Both the position numbers and the translations under genes were made by a program. Below, piece after piece: positions 15,829-23,943 of a stretch of DNA of 64,000 nt (positions are counted from its first letter, which is position 1; each line of letters opens with the position of its first letter). The DNA comes from Spirosoma sp. SC4-14 (GTDB lineage Bacteria; Bacteroidota; Bacteroidia; Cytophagales; Spirosomataceae). The notes beneath the pieces were generated by a model, which saw only the letters and a program-made list of their open reading frames with translations, was not told where the DNA came from and searched no databases. Where the stretch lies: NCBI RefSeq assembly GCF_037201965.1, contig NZ_CP147518.1, positions 2,969,001-3,033,000 on the forward strand, given 5' to 3'.

Positions 15829-17748
15829 CTACTTACCGATCGTAATCTCCTTTTCTTTATAACCACCACGGGTCGACAGTAACTTCAGTTTGGCTTTAAC
15901 ACTGCCCGGCTGATTGAGTTTTACGTGGAAGGCAGCCTCTTTTTTCTCACCGATGTTCGTATAGCCTGTATAGATAGTTTTGTCGAATAAGGCAGGCTGG
16001 GTAATCACTACTTTGGCATCCTTATCGCCTTTCAGTAATGCTTTGTCAATGTCTAACACGAGTCGATCTTCCTGAACCATTTTAACGCGTTTGGCCTGTT
16101 CGAGCGCTACCGGTAGCTGGCCCGAATTGGTCCAGGTTGCTTTTATCTCATATTCATTATTCGCCAGCGGTGTTACCGTCACATCGGTCAGTTCGATCTG
16201 GGGTAATTCTTTAGCCATCGCCAGATTAAACTGCGACTGTTTCGAAATCCAGTTATCTAAAATCCAGGCGGGTCCGTTTTGCGAGAAAAACTTAGGATTG
16301 AAGCCCCCAATCTCTACCTCGCCTAACTGCGGATGTGTCATTTTGGTCCAGGGTTTGAAACCACGTTTTCCATTGGCTTCATCGTCCCACATCAGCGCAT
16401 CGTATTCGTCGCGGTCGCCATCGCCATCATAATCTTTCATGGCTCCGTTGTTCCAGAGTTCATCGCCATACCAGACCGCGCCGTATTGGAAATAGCCAAA
16501 ATCAGGACCATGCCCAAACAGGGGTTCTGGTTTCGACGGGTCGCCTGTCAAACGGTTGGTTTTGCGCCGGGTATTATAGACTTCATACACATCACCCGCC
16601 CACGGATAACCCGTAATGGAAAGCCCCAGGCTATCCATATGCTTATAGATGGCTTCGTCGGCCGGAAACATACTTTCGGCACTGGCCGATGTGGAGGGTG
16701 GGCGCAGGTGCATCGGCACACTGGTATCCATCGAATTAACGACCGTGATGTTCGGATGACCCATCAGCCACACAAAGGTAGCGCGGGTTTCGGGTTCGCT
16801 GAGCGGAAACTGGCTGGCTCCATTTTGCGTATAACCGCGACCCGTAAAATCGCCACCCTGATCGGGCCGCCAGTTTTCGGGATAGTTCCGGTGATTGTCC
16901 AGACCACCGATACCGTCTTCATTGAATTTGCCATCACCGTCATTATCAATACCTTCGGTATAAACCAGATGCGTTCCCTGCCCGGCATGAACCCGCTTCA
17001 TCAAGCGGCCTGACTTATCTTTTGGATCGACGACATAATCTGCTTTTTCCAGTTCTTCTTTGGTAACCGCTTTCTTCCGAATCTGGTAAATAACACCGTC
17101 GCCGTCGAGATCGTCTTCTGAATCTTCATCGAATAAACCATCGCGGTCGTTGTCGGTCGGACGGATAGAACTACGGTTTCGTTGGGCCGTAAAGAGATAC
17201 ATGGTGGCACCGTCGGGGTTGTTTTCGGGCCGTAGGTAAATCGTTTTGCTATCGAGCAGTTGGGTTATGGCTGCATCTTTGCCGTAGTTGTCGAGCAGGT
17301 GTTTGGCCAGCCACAGAACGGCTTCGCTACTGGTCACTTCACCGCTGTGTCGACCGCCTTCGAAGTAAGCAGCAGGCTTGTCGGTGTGTTTTCCCGTTTT
17401 TTTATTGGTCAGGGTCATTTGCAGAATCGGGCGCCCTTCGTAACTCCTGGCTACTTCATATAAATCGACCAGATTGGGGTATTGCTCGGCCCATTTGCGG
17501 CACCAGTAATACATCACCTCGGGGGTATGATAGGTATCGAATTTAAGCGTTGCGCCGGGCGTGTACTGGACGTCTTTAAACTTGTGCTTTTTAAAATAGC
17601 TGATGCCGTGTCGCTCGCCTTTTACGGTATAAAATTTACTGGCTGTGTCTTGCTCAGGCCATTTTTCTTCGGTGCCATAATAGGACCGTTGGGCAAAAAC
17701 TCCGGTGCTGATACTTAAACAAAACAGTACCGTACAACAATGTTTCAT
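15829..17748 (-). CDS. Exported M14-family metallocarboxypeptidase with calcium-loop insertions
   Basis: This 639-residue protein has a signal peptide (about residues 1-19, cleavage at VFAQ). The M14 domain shows zinc ligands His134 and Glu137 in GGRHSGEVTSSEA and the substrate-binding LRPENNPDG. Unusually, it is interrupted by acidic Dx[DN]xDG loops of thrombospondin type-3 or EF-hand style: around residues 199-219, again at IDNDGDGKFNEDG, and at DYDGDGDRDEYD. The C-terminal about 120 residues form a beta domain (WTNSGQLPVALEQAKRVKMV). The enzyme probably trims peptides in the periplasm and needs calcium for structure; the latter is inferred from the loops. Confidence 0.87.
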   Translation of the reverse strand: MKHCCTVLFCLSISTGVFAQRSYYGTEEKWPEQDTASKFYTVKGERHGISYFKKHKFKDVQYTPGATLKFDTYHTPEVMYYWCRKWAEQYPNLVDLYEVARSYEGRPILQMTLTNKKTGKHTDKPAAYFEGGRHSGEVTSSEAVLWLAKHLLDNYGKDAAITQLLDSKTIYLRPENNPDGATMYLFTAQRNRSSIRPTDNDRDGLFDEDSEDDLDGDGVIYQIRKKAVTKEELEKADYVVDPKDKSGRLMKRVHAGQGTHLVYTEGIDNDGDGKFNEDGIGGLDNHRNYPENWRPDQGGDFTGRGYTQNGASQFPLSEPETRATFVWLMGHPNITVVNSMDTSVPMHLRPPSTSASAESMFPADEAIYKHMDSLGLSITGYPWAGDVYEVYNTRRKTNRLTGDPSKPEPLFGHGPDFGYFQYGAVWYGDELWNNGAMKDYDGDGDRDEYDALMWDDEANGKRGFKPWTKMTHPQLGEVEIGGFNPKFFSQNGPAWILDNWISKQSQFNLAMAKELPQIELTDVTVTPLANNEYEIKATWTNSGQLPVALEQAKRVKMVQEDRLVLDIDKALLKGDKDAKVVITQPALFDKTIYTGYTNIGEKKEAAFHVKLNQPGSVKAKLKLLSTRGGYKEKEITIGK

Positions 17749-18154
17749 GAGAAAGTTGTAGTTAAGAAAGCAGAAAGATAGTTAGTTGATGCGTTTGGGG
17801 ATTCGCACCTTCAATTTATTGAAGATTTTGTGTATTGCCTGCTAGGCCGAATAAACTCCCGAATAAATCCAGAAAATACCAATTAAAAGCCAGTAGTTAT
17901 CAGTCATTGAACATTGGCAAATACATTGTAATGGCTAATAAACCAATGACAAGATTAATCGGGTTGTGATGGTAATTTTTCGTTCGATCCATTTTTATGA
18001 ACAATGATGAATACCGTTTTTGCTGGATTGCTGCCATTGAGGCAAAAGATAGACAGTTATTTCGAATTTTGCTGTTTAATGCTAGCTTTACCTGACTGTT
18101 AATCAATAAAGTAGCTTTTTGTATGATACATTTTACCAGCAAACTCTCCTGACG
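17749..18154. other. Intergenic region between divergent peptidase genes
   Basis: These 406 bases separate the divergent M14 and S9 peptidase genes and must contain both promoters. I see no clear TAnnTTTG element with correct spacing, no strong hairpin and no convincing coding frame; the short minus-strand frame at 17900-18169 begins with a non-ATG codon and has unlikely composition. Confidence 0.5.
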
Positions 18155-20065
18155 ATGAAACAACAACAAACCCGGCTACTGATGCTGGCAATTAGTTTAT
18201 CGCTGCTTGCCACTAGTCTACTGGCTGGTCCGGGGCCTCGCAAAACGGCCGACCGCAAATACACCATCGAGCAATTTATGAAAACCGTTCGGTTCGGTGG
18301 GGCCGACATTTCGCCCAACGAGCAGACCGTGCTCTTTAGTAGCAACCAGGATGGCGTTTTCAACCTCTACGAAATGCCGTTCGACGGAAATGGGAAACCT
18401 AAGCAACTCACTTTTTCGAAAACCGATGCCATTTTTACCATTGGTTACTTACCCGATGGACGCATTCTGTACAGTAGCGATCAGGGAGGTAATGAGCTGA
18501 ATCACATCTATCTGCGGGAAAAAGACGGTGCCGTTTCTGATCTGACACCCGCCGAAAAGGCAAAATTTCAGTTTTCTGGGTTGAGCCACGATCGAAAAAG
18601 CTTTTTCTATCAGTCGAATCAGCGCAACCGGGCCGCATTCGATTTATATGAGATGGAGCTTGCTACACTAAAACCCAGACTGGTTTTTGAAAATCCGGGT
18701 GGCTTTTTCCCCGGTGATGTGTCGCCTAATAAACGCTACATTGCCCTGTCGAAACCCTCAACAACTACAAATAGCGACGTTTATCTGTACGATACCCAAA
18801 CAAAAGAAGCCAAACTGCTGACCAGGCACGAAGGCGACGTGAAAAATGGGCCGGAAAGCTTTACTCCTGATGGCAAAAAGCTGCTGATCTCTACCAACGA
18901 AGGCAATGAGTTTACCTATATAAAAACCTATGATCTGGCCACAGGCCAATGGGAGTTGCTCGACAAAGCGAACTGGGATATTTCGGGCGATTATCCATCG
19001 TATCGAGGGCGCTATCGGGTGTTGTCGGTCAACAACGATGCCCGAACCGAGTTGAAAATTATCGATACCCGTACTGGTCAGCCTCTTACGCTTCCTGCTT
19101 TGCCCGGTGGCGATGTAACAGGGGTCACCATTGCAGATAAAGAAGATCGTATGATTTTCTTTGTGAATAGCTCCAACTCACCGGCTACACTGTATTCGTA
19201 TGAGTTAAAAACGGCTAAGGCAACTCCCTTGGTTCGGGGCCTGAATCCTGAAATCAACCCCGACGATCTGGTGGCGGGCGAAGTGATCCGGTTCAGGTCG
19301 TTCGATGGAATGGAAATTCCGGCGTTGCTCTATAAACCGACCACGGTAAAAGCAGGCGATAAACTACCCGCCATACTACAAATTCACGGTGGGCCGGGCG
19401 GCCAAACACGCCTGACCTATTCGCCGTTGGTGCAATATCTGGTCAATAATGGCTATGTGGTGCTGGCCGTAAATAACCGGGGAAGCTCGGGATATGGCAA
19501 AACGTTTTATGCCGCCGATGACCGTAAACATGGCGATGCCGACCTGAAAGACTGTGTGGAATCGAAGAAATTTCTGACCGGAACCGGCTATGTTGATCCC
19601 GCCAGGATCGGGATAATGGGTGGTTCATATGGCGGCTACATGACACTGGCTGCATTGGCTTTTACGCCCGACGCCTTTGCCGTTGGGGTCGACATTTTTG
19701 GCGTGGCCAACTGGATTCGTACGCTGAACAGTATGCCCGAATGGTGGGGCCCCCAGCGCGAAGCTCTTTATAAAGAAATCGGTCATCCGAAAACAGATTC
19801 TGTTGCGCTCTACAACAAGTCGCCGTTGTTTCATACCGACCGAATCAAAAAGCCACTTATTGTTATTCAGGGAGCCAATGATCCGCGGGTTCTGAAGGTG
19901 GAGTCGGACGAAATTGTGGCGAATGTAAAGAAGAACGGTGTGCCGGTCGAATACGTAACGTTTCCGGATGAGGGGCACGGTTTTGTGAAAAAAGAGAATG
20001 AAATAACAGCCTATAAAGCCATCCGGGAATTTCTGGACAAATACCTGAAGGGGCCAGGACAGTAA
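18155..20065 (+). CDS. Exported S9-family prolyl oligopeptidase-like serine peptidase, second copy
   Basis: This 636-residue protein starts at the ATG at 18155, which begins a signal peptide (LLMLAISLSLLATSLLAG); an upstream in-frame TTG is less likely. The N-terminal half is a beta-propeller of PD40-like repeats (FSSNQDGVFNLY). The C-terminal hydrolase domain has Ser491 in GGSYGGYM, Asp576 in GANDPR and His608 in DEGHGF. It resembles dipeptidyl or acylaminoacyl peptidases acting on oligopeptides in the periplasm. It is a single gene followed by a 20-bp hairpin. Its partner at 9833-11956 is more distant in sequence but has the same architecture. Confidence 0.9.
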   Translation: MKQQQTRLLMLAISLSLLATSLLAGPGPRKTADRKYTIEQFMKTVRFGGADISPNEQTVLFSSNQDGVFNLYEMPFDGNGKPKQLTFSKTDAIFTIGYLPDGRILYSSDQGGNELNHIYLREKDGAVSDLTPAEKAKFQFSGLSHDRKSFFYQSNQRNRAAFDLYEMELATLKPRLVFENPGGFFPGDVSPNKRYIALSKPSTTTNSDVYLYDTQTKEAKLLTRHEGDVKNGPESFTPDGKKLLISTNEGNEFTYIKTYDLATGQWELLDKANWDISGDYPSYRGRYRVLSVNNDARTELKIIDTRTGQPLTLPALPGGDVTGVTIADKEDRMIFFVNSSNSPATLYSYELKTAKATPLVRGLNPEINPDDLVAGEVIRFRSFDGMEIPALLYKPTTVKAGDKLPAILQIHGGPGGQTRLTYSPLVQYLVNNGYVVLAVNNRGSSGYGKTFYAADDRKHGDADLKDCVESKKFLTGTGYVDPARIGIMGGSYGGYMTLAALAFTPDAFAVGVDIFGVANWIRTLNSMPEWWGPQREALYKEIGHPKTDSVALYNKSPLFHTDRIKKPLIVIQGANDPRVLKVESDEIVANVKKNGVPVEYVTFPDEGHGFVKKENEITAYKAIREFLDKYLKGPGQ

Positions 20066-20089
20066 AGGGCCGCAAATCAGACTTTCTTC

Positions 20090-20131
20090 AATAAAGTGCC
20101 GCCAAACTGACCAGTTTGGTGGCACTTTATT
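20090..20131 (+). terminator. 20-bp hairpin after S9 peptidase
   Basis: Arms 20090-20109 and 20112-20131 pair over 20 bp with a single G-U type mismatch, 24 bases after the stop codon. The 3' side ends in TTATTTTGTT, which supports intrinsic termination. Confidence 0.75.
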
Positions 20132-20264
20132 TTGTTACAGGCTATGAATCAGGTTTAGTCAACAGGCTGGTTATAAAAATTGTCAAAGGTTGGGATGTCG
20201 ATCTTCATAACCTTCTGGTATCACATTCGGTTGATGCATAACGACACTTCGTTTGCATTAACCT

Positions 20265-20687
20265 ATGTGGATACTATTTTCAATACTTGCCGCAGTGGCA
20301 ACGGCCATTGTGGTTACGCTCTCTAAAGCGGGTATCAAAAATGTCGATTCGAGTCTGGCGTTTGCCATCCAGTCGGTGTTGATTCTAATCGTGTCCTGGG
20401 GGGTGGTGATCGGCCAGGGGAATTTGCCGGAGGTAGCCCGCATCGAGCGACGAGTCTGGATCTATCTGATCGTGGCGGGCATTGTTACCTGCCTGTCGTC
20501 GCTACTATCGTTTCGGGCACTCAAGTTAGGCGATGCCGCTCGGGTTGCCTCGCTCGATAAGGTGTCGCTGGTATTTTCTATTCTATTGGCTGTTGTATTT
20601 CTAAAAGAAAAAGTGAACTGGCAAGTACTGGCCGGAGCTGCCCTGATGGCTATCGGCGCAATCGTGATCGCCATGTCGCGGGAGTAG
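20265..20687 (+). CDS. Half-size EamA/DMT-superfamily membrane transporter
   Basis: This 140-residue membrane protein has about five hydrophobic segments and a single EamA domain. The family signature is seen near its end: ARVASLDKVSLVFSILLAVVFLKEKVNWQ, then LAGAALMAIGAIVIA. Full DMT exporters have two such domains (about 300 residues), so this one probably acts as a dimer like small multidrug transporters. The substrate is unknown. It is transcribed alone and converges on modC, with a 24-base gap. Confidence 0.83.
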   Translation: MWILFSILAAVATAIVVTLSKAGIKNVDSSLAFAIQSVLILIVSWGVVIGQGNLPEVARIERRVWIYLIVAGIVTCLSSLLSFRALKLGDAARVASLDKVSLVFSILLAVVFLKEKVNWQVLAGAALMAIGAIVIAMSRE

Positions 20688-20711
20688 CGTTAATCCTGAA
20701 CCGGTCGTAAG

Positions 20712-21527
20712 TTAAAATGTGAGCTGGATAAAGTCGTTCACCTTAAGCTGGCTCCAGGCCGGGTTTGTTGAGCGTAACGACAGCGTATCGGTTTCAACGA
20801 CCCATTCCTGTTGAGTATTATCGAAAGAAATGGACCGGATCTGTTCCGATTGAGGGCTGCCGGTGAGGGTTTTCAGCACGGGCTGGTCGCTTTGAATTCG
20901 ACCCTGGGTAAGCCGAATAACCCGATCGGCCAGTACCCGCACATCCGTTTCGTAATGGCTCACCAACAAAGTTGTTGTTCCCCAATGGTTATGAAGCTTT
21001 AATACTAACTGCCGAAGCTGCTGACTGGCTACTGGGTCGAGGGCAGCAAAGGGTTCGTCGAGTAGCAGCAGTGCCGGGCGTCGGATCAGGGCGCGGGCCA
21101 ACGCAACGCGCTGGCGCTGGCCTCCCGACAAGGCGGCTGGTTTCTGCCGGATGAAGGGTTCAAGCCCGGTTTCCTGAATAAGTTGATCGAGCAGTCGTTC
21201 ACTATGCGGAGGGGTTACAAACTGAATATTTTCCAGTACGGTCATATTTGGGAAGAGGGCCGTATCCTGAAAAACATACCCGATTGACCGTTGTTGCGGA
21301 GCAAGATTAATGCGCCTGTCGGTGTCGAGCCATAGGCTGTCATTAACCTCAATCTGACCACGTTTGGGCGTTTCGAGCCCGGCCAGCAACCGCAGCAGCG
21401 TTGTCTTTCCCGAGCCCGACGGCCCTACCAGCGCAGTCAGGCTTCCGGTTGGGAGGGTAAACTGAACCTGAAGCTCTGTTACGCCTTCCGAAAATAATCG
21501 TGGCATAGTCACATCCAGTCGAATCAT
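20712..21527 (-). CDS. modC: Molybdate ABC transporter ATP-binding protein
   Basis: This 271-residue ATPase energises molybdate import. Walker A is GPSGSGKTTLLRLLAG, the ABC signature is LSGGQRQRVALARAL and Walker B is PALLLLDEPFAALDP. ModC proteins usually carry a C-terminal TOBE/MOP regulatory domain that brings them to about 350 residues. Here only about 60 residues follow the ATPase core, so the molybdate-binding regulatory domain is reduced or degenerate. The gene overlaps modB by 4 bases (ATGA), and modA lies further upstream. Tungstate or sulfate as substrate cannot be excluded, but the modA neighbour favours molybdate. Confidence 0.88.
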   Translation of the reverse strand: MIRLDVTMPRLFSEGVTELQVQFTLPTGSLTALVGPSGSGKTTLLRLLAGLETPKRGQIEVNDSLWLDTDRRINLAPQQRSIGYVFQDTALFPNMTVLENIQFVTPPHSERLLDQLIQETGLEPFIRQKPAALSGGQRQRVALARALIRRPALLLLDEPFAALDPVASQQLRQLVLKLHNHWGTTTLLVSHYETDVRVLADRVIRLTQGRIQSDQPVLKTLTGSPQSEQIRSISFDNTQQEWVVETDTLSLRSTNPAWSQLKVNDFIQLTF

Positions 21528-22189
21528 ACGGTAACGCGTTTGTTAATGCCATAAACCAAAAGCAGAACCAGGAAGGAGATTCCCAGCAACAGGGCCGCGT
21601 AGGTATGTGCCGACTCAAAATGTAATAACTCCACTTCATCGTAAATAGCAATAGAGGCAACGCGGGTTTGACCGGGCAGGTTTCCGCCAATCATGAGCAC
21701 CAGGCCAAATTCGCCGATGGTATGCGCAAACGACAGCACAATTCCGGTCAGCAGAGCCGGTTTACAGTTCGGAAGCAAAACACGCCAGAGCGTGCGGGTT
21801 GGCGATTGGCCGAGGGTGTACGCCACTTCGCGCCAGGAAGCGGGTAAGTTTTCGAGTCCGGCCTGAATCGGATGAACCATAAAAGGCAGGCTATAGAGCA
21901 GCGAAGCAATTACCAGGCCTTCGAACGAAAAAACCAACTGAACATTAATTGTGTGCAACAGCCAGGCTCCCAGCCAGCTTGTTGGGCTGAAGGCGAGCAA
22001 TAAATAAAAACCAACTACCGATGGCGGGAGTACGAGCGGAAGGCTAATCAGCGTTTCGACCACCGGTTTAAGCTGGAACTGGCTAAGGGCCAGCCAGCCA
22101 GCCAGCGGTATGCCGAGCAGCAATAAAATTCCTGTAGTAATACTGGCCAGTCGCAACGTAAGCCAGATCGGTTCCCAGTCAATGGGCAT
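21524..22189 (-). CDS. modB: Molybdate ABC transporter permease
   Basis: This 221-residue inner-membrane permease has about five transmembrane helices. The EAA loop that contacts ModC is seen around LENLPASWREVAYTLGQSPTRTLWRVLLPNCKPALLTG. The segment SLPLVLPPSVVGFYLLLAF is typical of ModB. The ATG overlaps nothing upstream, but the stop codon overlaps the modC start. A 93-base gap containing a 13-bp inverted repeat separates it from modA. Confidence 0.92.
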   Translation of the reverse strand: MPIDWEPIWLTLRLASITTGILLLLGIPLAGWLALSQFQLKPVVETLISLPLVLPPSVVGFYLLLAFSPTSWLGAWLLHTINVQLVFSFEGLVIASLLYSLPFMVHPIQAGLENLPASWREVAYTLGQSPTRTLWRVLLPNCKPALLTGIVLSFAHTIGEFGLVLMIGGNLPGQTRVASIAIYDEVELLHFESAHTYAALLLGISFLVLLLVYGINKRVTV

Positions 22190-22208
22190 AGGAGAGGGGG
22201 CGGTTTAT

Positions 22209-22281
22209 GGTTTACGGTTTACGGTTGCGCTGCCTAAGAAGGGTGTATGCTGATAAGCGGAGCAAGCATAAACCGTAAACC
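22209..22281 (-). repeat. 13-bp inverted repeat between modA and modB
   Basis: GGTTTACGGTTTA at 22209-22221 pairs with TAAACCGTAAACC at 22269-22281 across a 47-base loop, just after the modA stop codon. The GGTTTACG word is also tandemly repeated on the left side. It may partly terminate or stabilise the modA transcript, giving more binding protein than permease; this is inference. Confidence 0.4.
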
Positions 22282-22282
22282 C

Positions 22283-23020
22283 TTAGGGTACACGATAGCC
22301 GAACTGTTGCAAAATACGGCGGGCATTCGGGCCGCGCAAAAACTGAACAAATTCCTGAGCCGCCTTGCTTTCGCTGGTTCGTTTTAGTACAACAACACCC
22401 TGGGCAATGGGCGAGTAGCTTTTAGATGGTAACTCAAGCCAGTGGCCGCGCTCTTTCAGACTCGAATCCAGCACAACCGATTTTGCCGTAAAGCCGACTT
22501 CTGCCGATCTTGATAAAATATACTGATTGACCTGAGCAATGCTTTCGCCATAGACGATTTTGGTACGGATGGATTGGGGCAATCGGGCTTGTTTGAGTAC
22601 ACTCTCAGCCGCTTCGCCATAAGGCGCTTTGGCTGGATTGGCTATGGCAATATGCCGTACGGCCGGATTTTGCAGCATTTTCAGATCTGCCGACAGAGGC
22701 AGGTTGCCCATTGTCCAGAGAACAAGCGTGCCGTAAGCATAAACAAGGGGAGCCTGTTGAGTCAGCTTTTGCCTGAAAAGCGTTTCCGGGTAATTCATAT
22801 CGGCCGATAAAAACACATCGTAAGGAGCACCCTGCTGAATCTGCGTAGTGAGTTTGCCCGATGAGCTGACAATCGACTCTACGGTGATACCCGTTTTTTT
22901 CTGGAACTCCATTCGAAGTTTTTCCATAACAAACTGGGCATTGGCGGCAACCGCCACCCGGATTGTTTGGGCCCGAAGGCCAACAGGCCAAAGTAAAAAG
23001 AAAAGAACCAGTTTTTTCAT
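22283..23020 (-). CDS. modA: Periplasmic molybdate-binding protein
   Basis: This 245-residue binding protein has a signal peptide (LVLFFLLWPVGLRAQ). It shows the ModA pattern: IRVAVAANAQFVMEKLRMEF, then TVESIVSSSGKLTTQIQQGA with the serine residues that bind the oxyanion, then YDVFLSADMNYPETL and IAIANPAKAPYGEAA. It delivers molybdate to ModB-ModC encoded downstream. A palindrome resembling a ModE operator lies at 23069-23094, upstream of its start. Molybdoenzymes that need the metal are not in this window. Confidence 0.92.
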   Translation of the reverse strand: MKKLVLFFLLWPVGLRAQTIRVAVAANAQFVMEKLRMEFQKKTGITVESIVSSSGKLTTQIQQGAPYDVFLSADMNYPETLFRQKLTQQAPLVYAYGTLVLWTMGNLPLSADLKMLQNPAVRHIAIANPAKAPYGEAAESVLKQARLPQSIRTKIVYGESIAQVNQYILSRSAEVGFTAKSVVLDSSLKERGHWLELPSKSYSPIAQGVVVLKRTSESKAAQEFVQFLRGPNARRILQQFGYRVP

Positions 23021-23068
23021 GAACTCGCAATGGAAATCAGAAACGAGATAGCCCAGAAAGGTCTAACT

Positions 23069-23094
23069 TCGTTATGGTTAAACAAATATAACGA
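23069..23094 (-). promoter_or_regulatory. Candidate ModE-like operator upstream of modA
   Basis: TCGTTAT at 23069-23075 and ATAACGA at 23088-23094 form a perfect 7-bp palindrome with 12 bases between, 49 to 74 bases upstream of the modA ATG. As I recall it, the enterobacterial ModE site has half-sites of the type CGnTATATA and TATATAACG, which places CG-TAT and ATA-CG elements at the same 12-base separation. No modE gene is present here, so the binding protein is unknown. Confidence 0.4.
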
Positions 23095-23262
23095 GCGTAA
23101 GACAAAATCAAAGGCTGCGTTAGACTCGAAAAAAGGTATAGTCTGCTTTTTTGGTGGAGTTTTATGAGGGCTATTACCAGATTAATAGTTGATTATAATT
23201 CGTATCTGGTCGCACCTATGGCCGCTTTCGACTTGTTGTAAGAAGGACTATCGACTTACATT

Positions 23263-23943
23263 ATGACTGTTTTATTAGTTGAGGATGACGCTAATCTAAC
23301 TGACTTTATTCAAAAAGGACTACAAGCTGAAGGTATGCAGGTGACGGTAGTTTACGATGGCTTTATCGGTAAACTTACCATCGACGAACGAGCATTTGAT
23401 GTGGTAGTGCTTGATGTGAATCTGCCCAGCATCAATGGGTATGAATTATGCGAACACATCAAAAAAACGCGGCCTGGGGTGCCGGTTCTATTGCTGACGG
23501 CTTTGGGGAGCTTATCGCACAAAGTAGTTGGTTTTGGTGCGGGTGCCGACGATTATCTGGCCAAACCGTTTGAATTTCAGGAACTGGTGCTTCGTCTGAA
23601 AGCCCTTGCCCGACGGCCCATATCGGTTGATGTGCGCTCAACAAAACTTAAAATGGCCGATCTGGAACTGGATGTCGATGCCCGGTTGGTTACTCGGGCC
23701 GGAAAGCTGATCGCGCTAACTGCTCGTGAGTATGCGCTGCTCGAATACCTGATGCGGAATGCCGGACGGATCGTTAACCGGATCGACATCCTTCAGCAAG
23801 TTTGGGAGTTGAACTTCGACACCAATACCAATATTGTAGACGTTTACATTAACTACCTGCGTCGAAAAATCGACAAGGATTTTGAGCCGAAATTGTTGCA
23901 TACAGTGATTGGTATGGGCTATCAACTTCGGTACGAATCATGA
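23263..23943 (+). CDS. OmpR-family response regulator
   Basis: This 226-residue regulator has a receiver domain (1-115) with the acidic pair in LLVEDDA, phospho-acceptor Asp51 in VVVLDVNLPSINGYE and the lysine in DYLAKPFE. The C-terminal winged helix (about 130-225) contains LTAREYALLEYLMRNAGRIV and TNIVDVYINYLRRKID, as in OmpR/PhoB proteins. An AAGAAGGA stretch lies upstream of the ATG. It overlaps the histidine kinase gene by 4 bases, so the two form one operon, divergent from modABC. Confidence 0.93.
   Translation: MTVLLVEDDANLTDFIQKGLQAEGMQVTVVYDGFIGKLTIDERAFDVVVLDVNLPSINGYELCEHIKKTRPGVPVLLLTALGSLSHKVVGFGAGADDYLAKPFEFQELVLRLKALARRPISVDVRSTKLKMADLELDVDARLVTRAGKLIALTAREYALLEYLMRNAGRIVNRIDILQQVWELNFDTNTNIVDVYINYLRRKIDKDFEPKLLHTVIGMGYQLRYES

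Noticed and set aside
16333..17013. A 226-codon plus-strand open frame inside the second M14 gene
   Set aside because: It is antisense to the zinc-binding and calcium-loop region and shows no independent signals.
17900..18169. Short minus-strand frame between the divergent peptidase genes
   Set aside because: It begins with a non-ATG codon, overlaps the start of the S9 peptidase gene and its product has no protein-like pattern.
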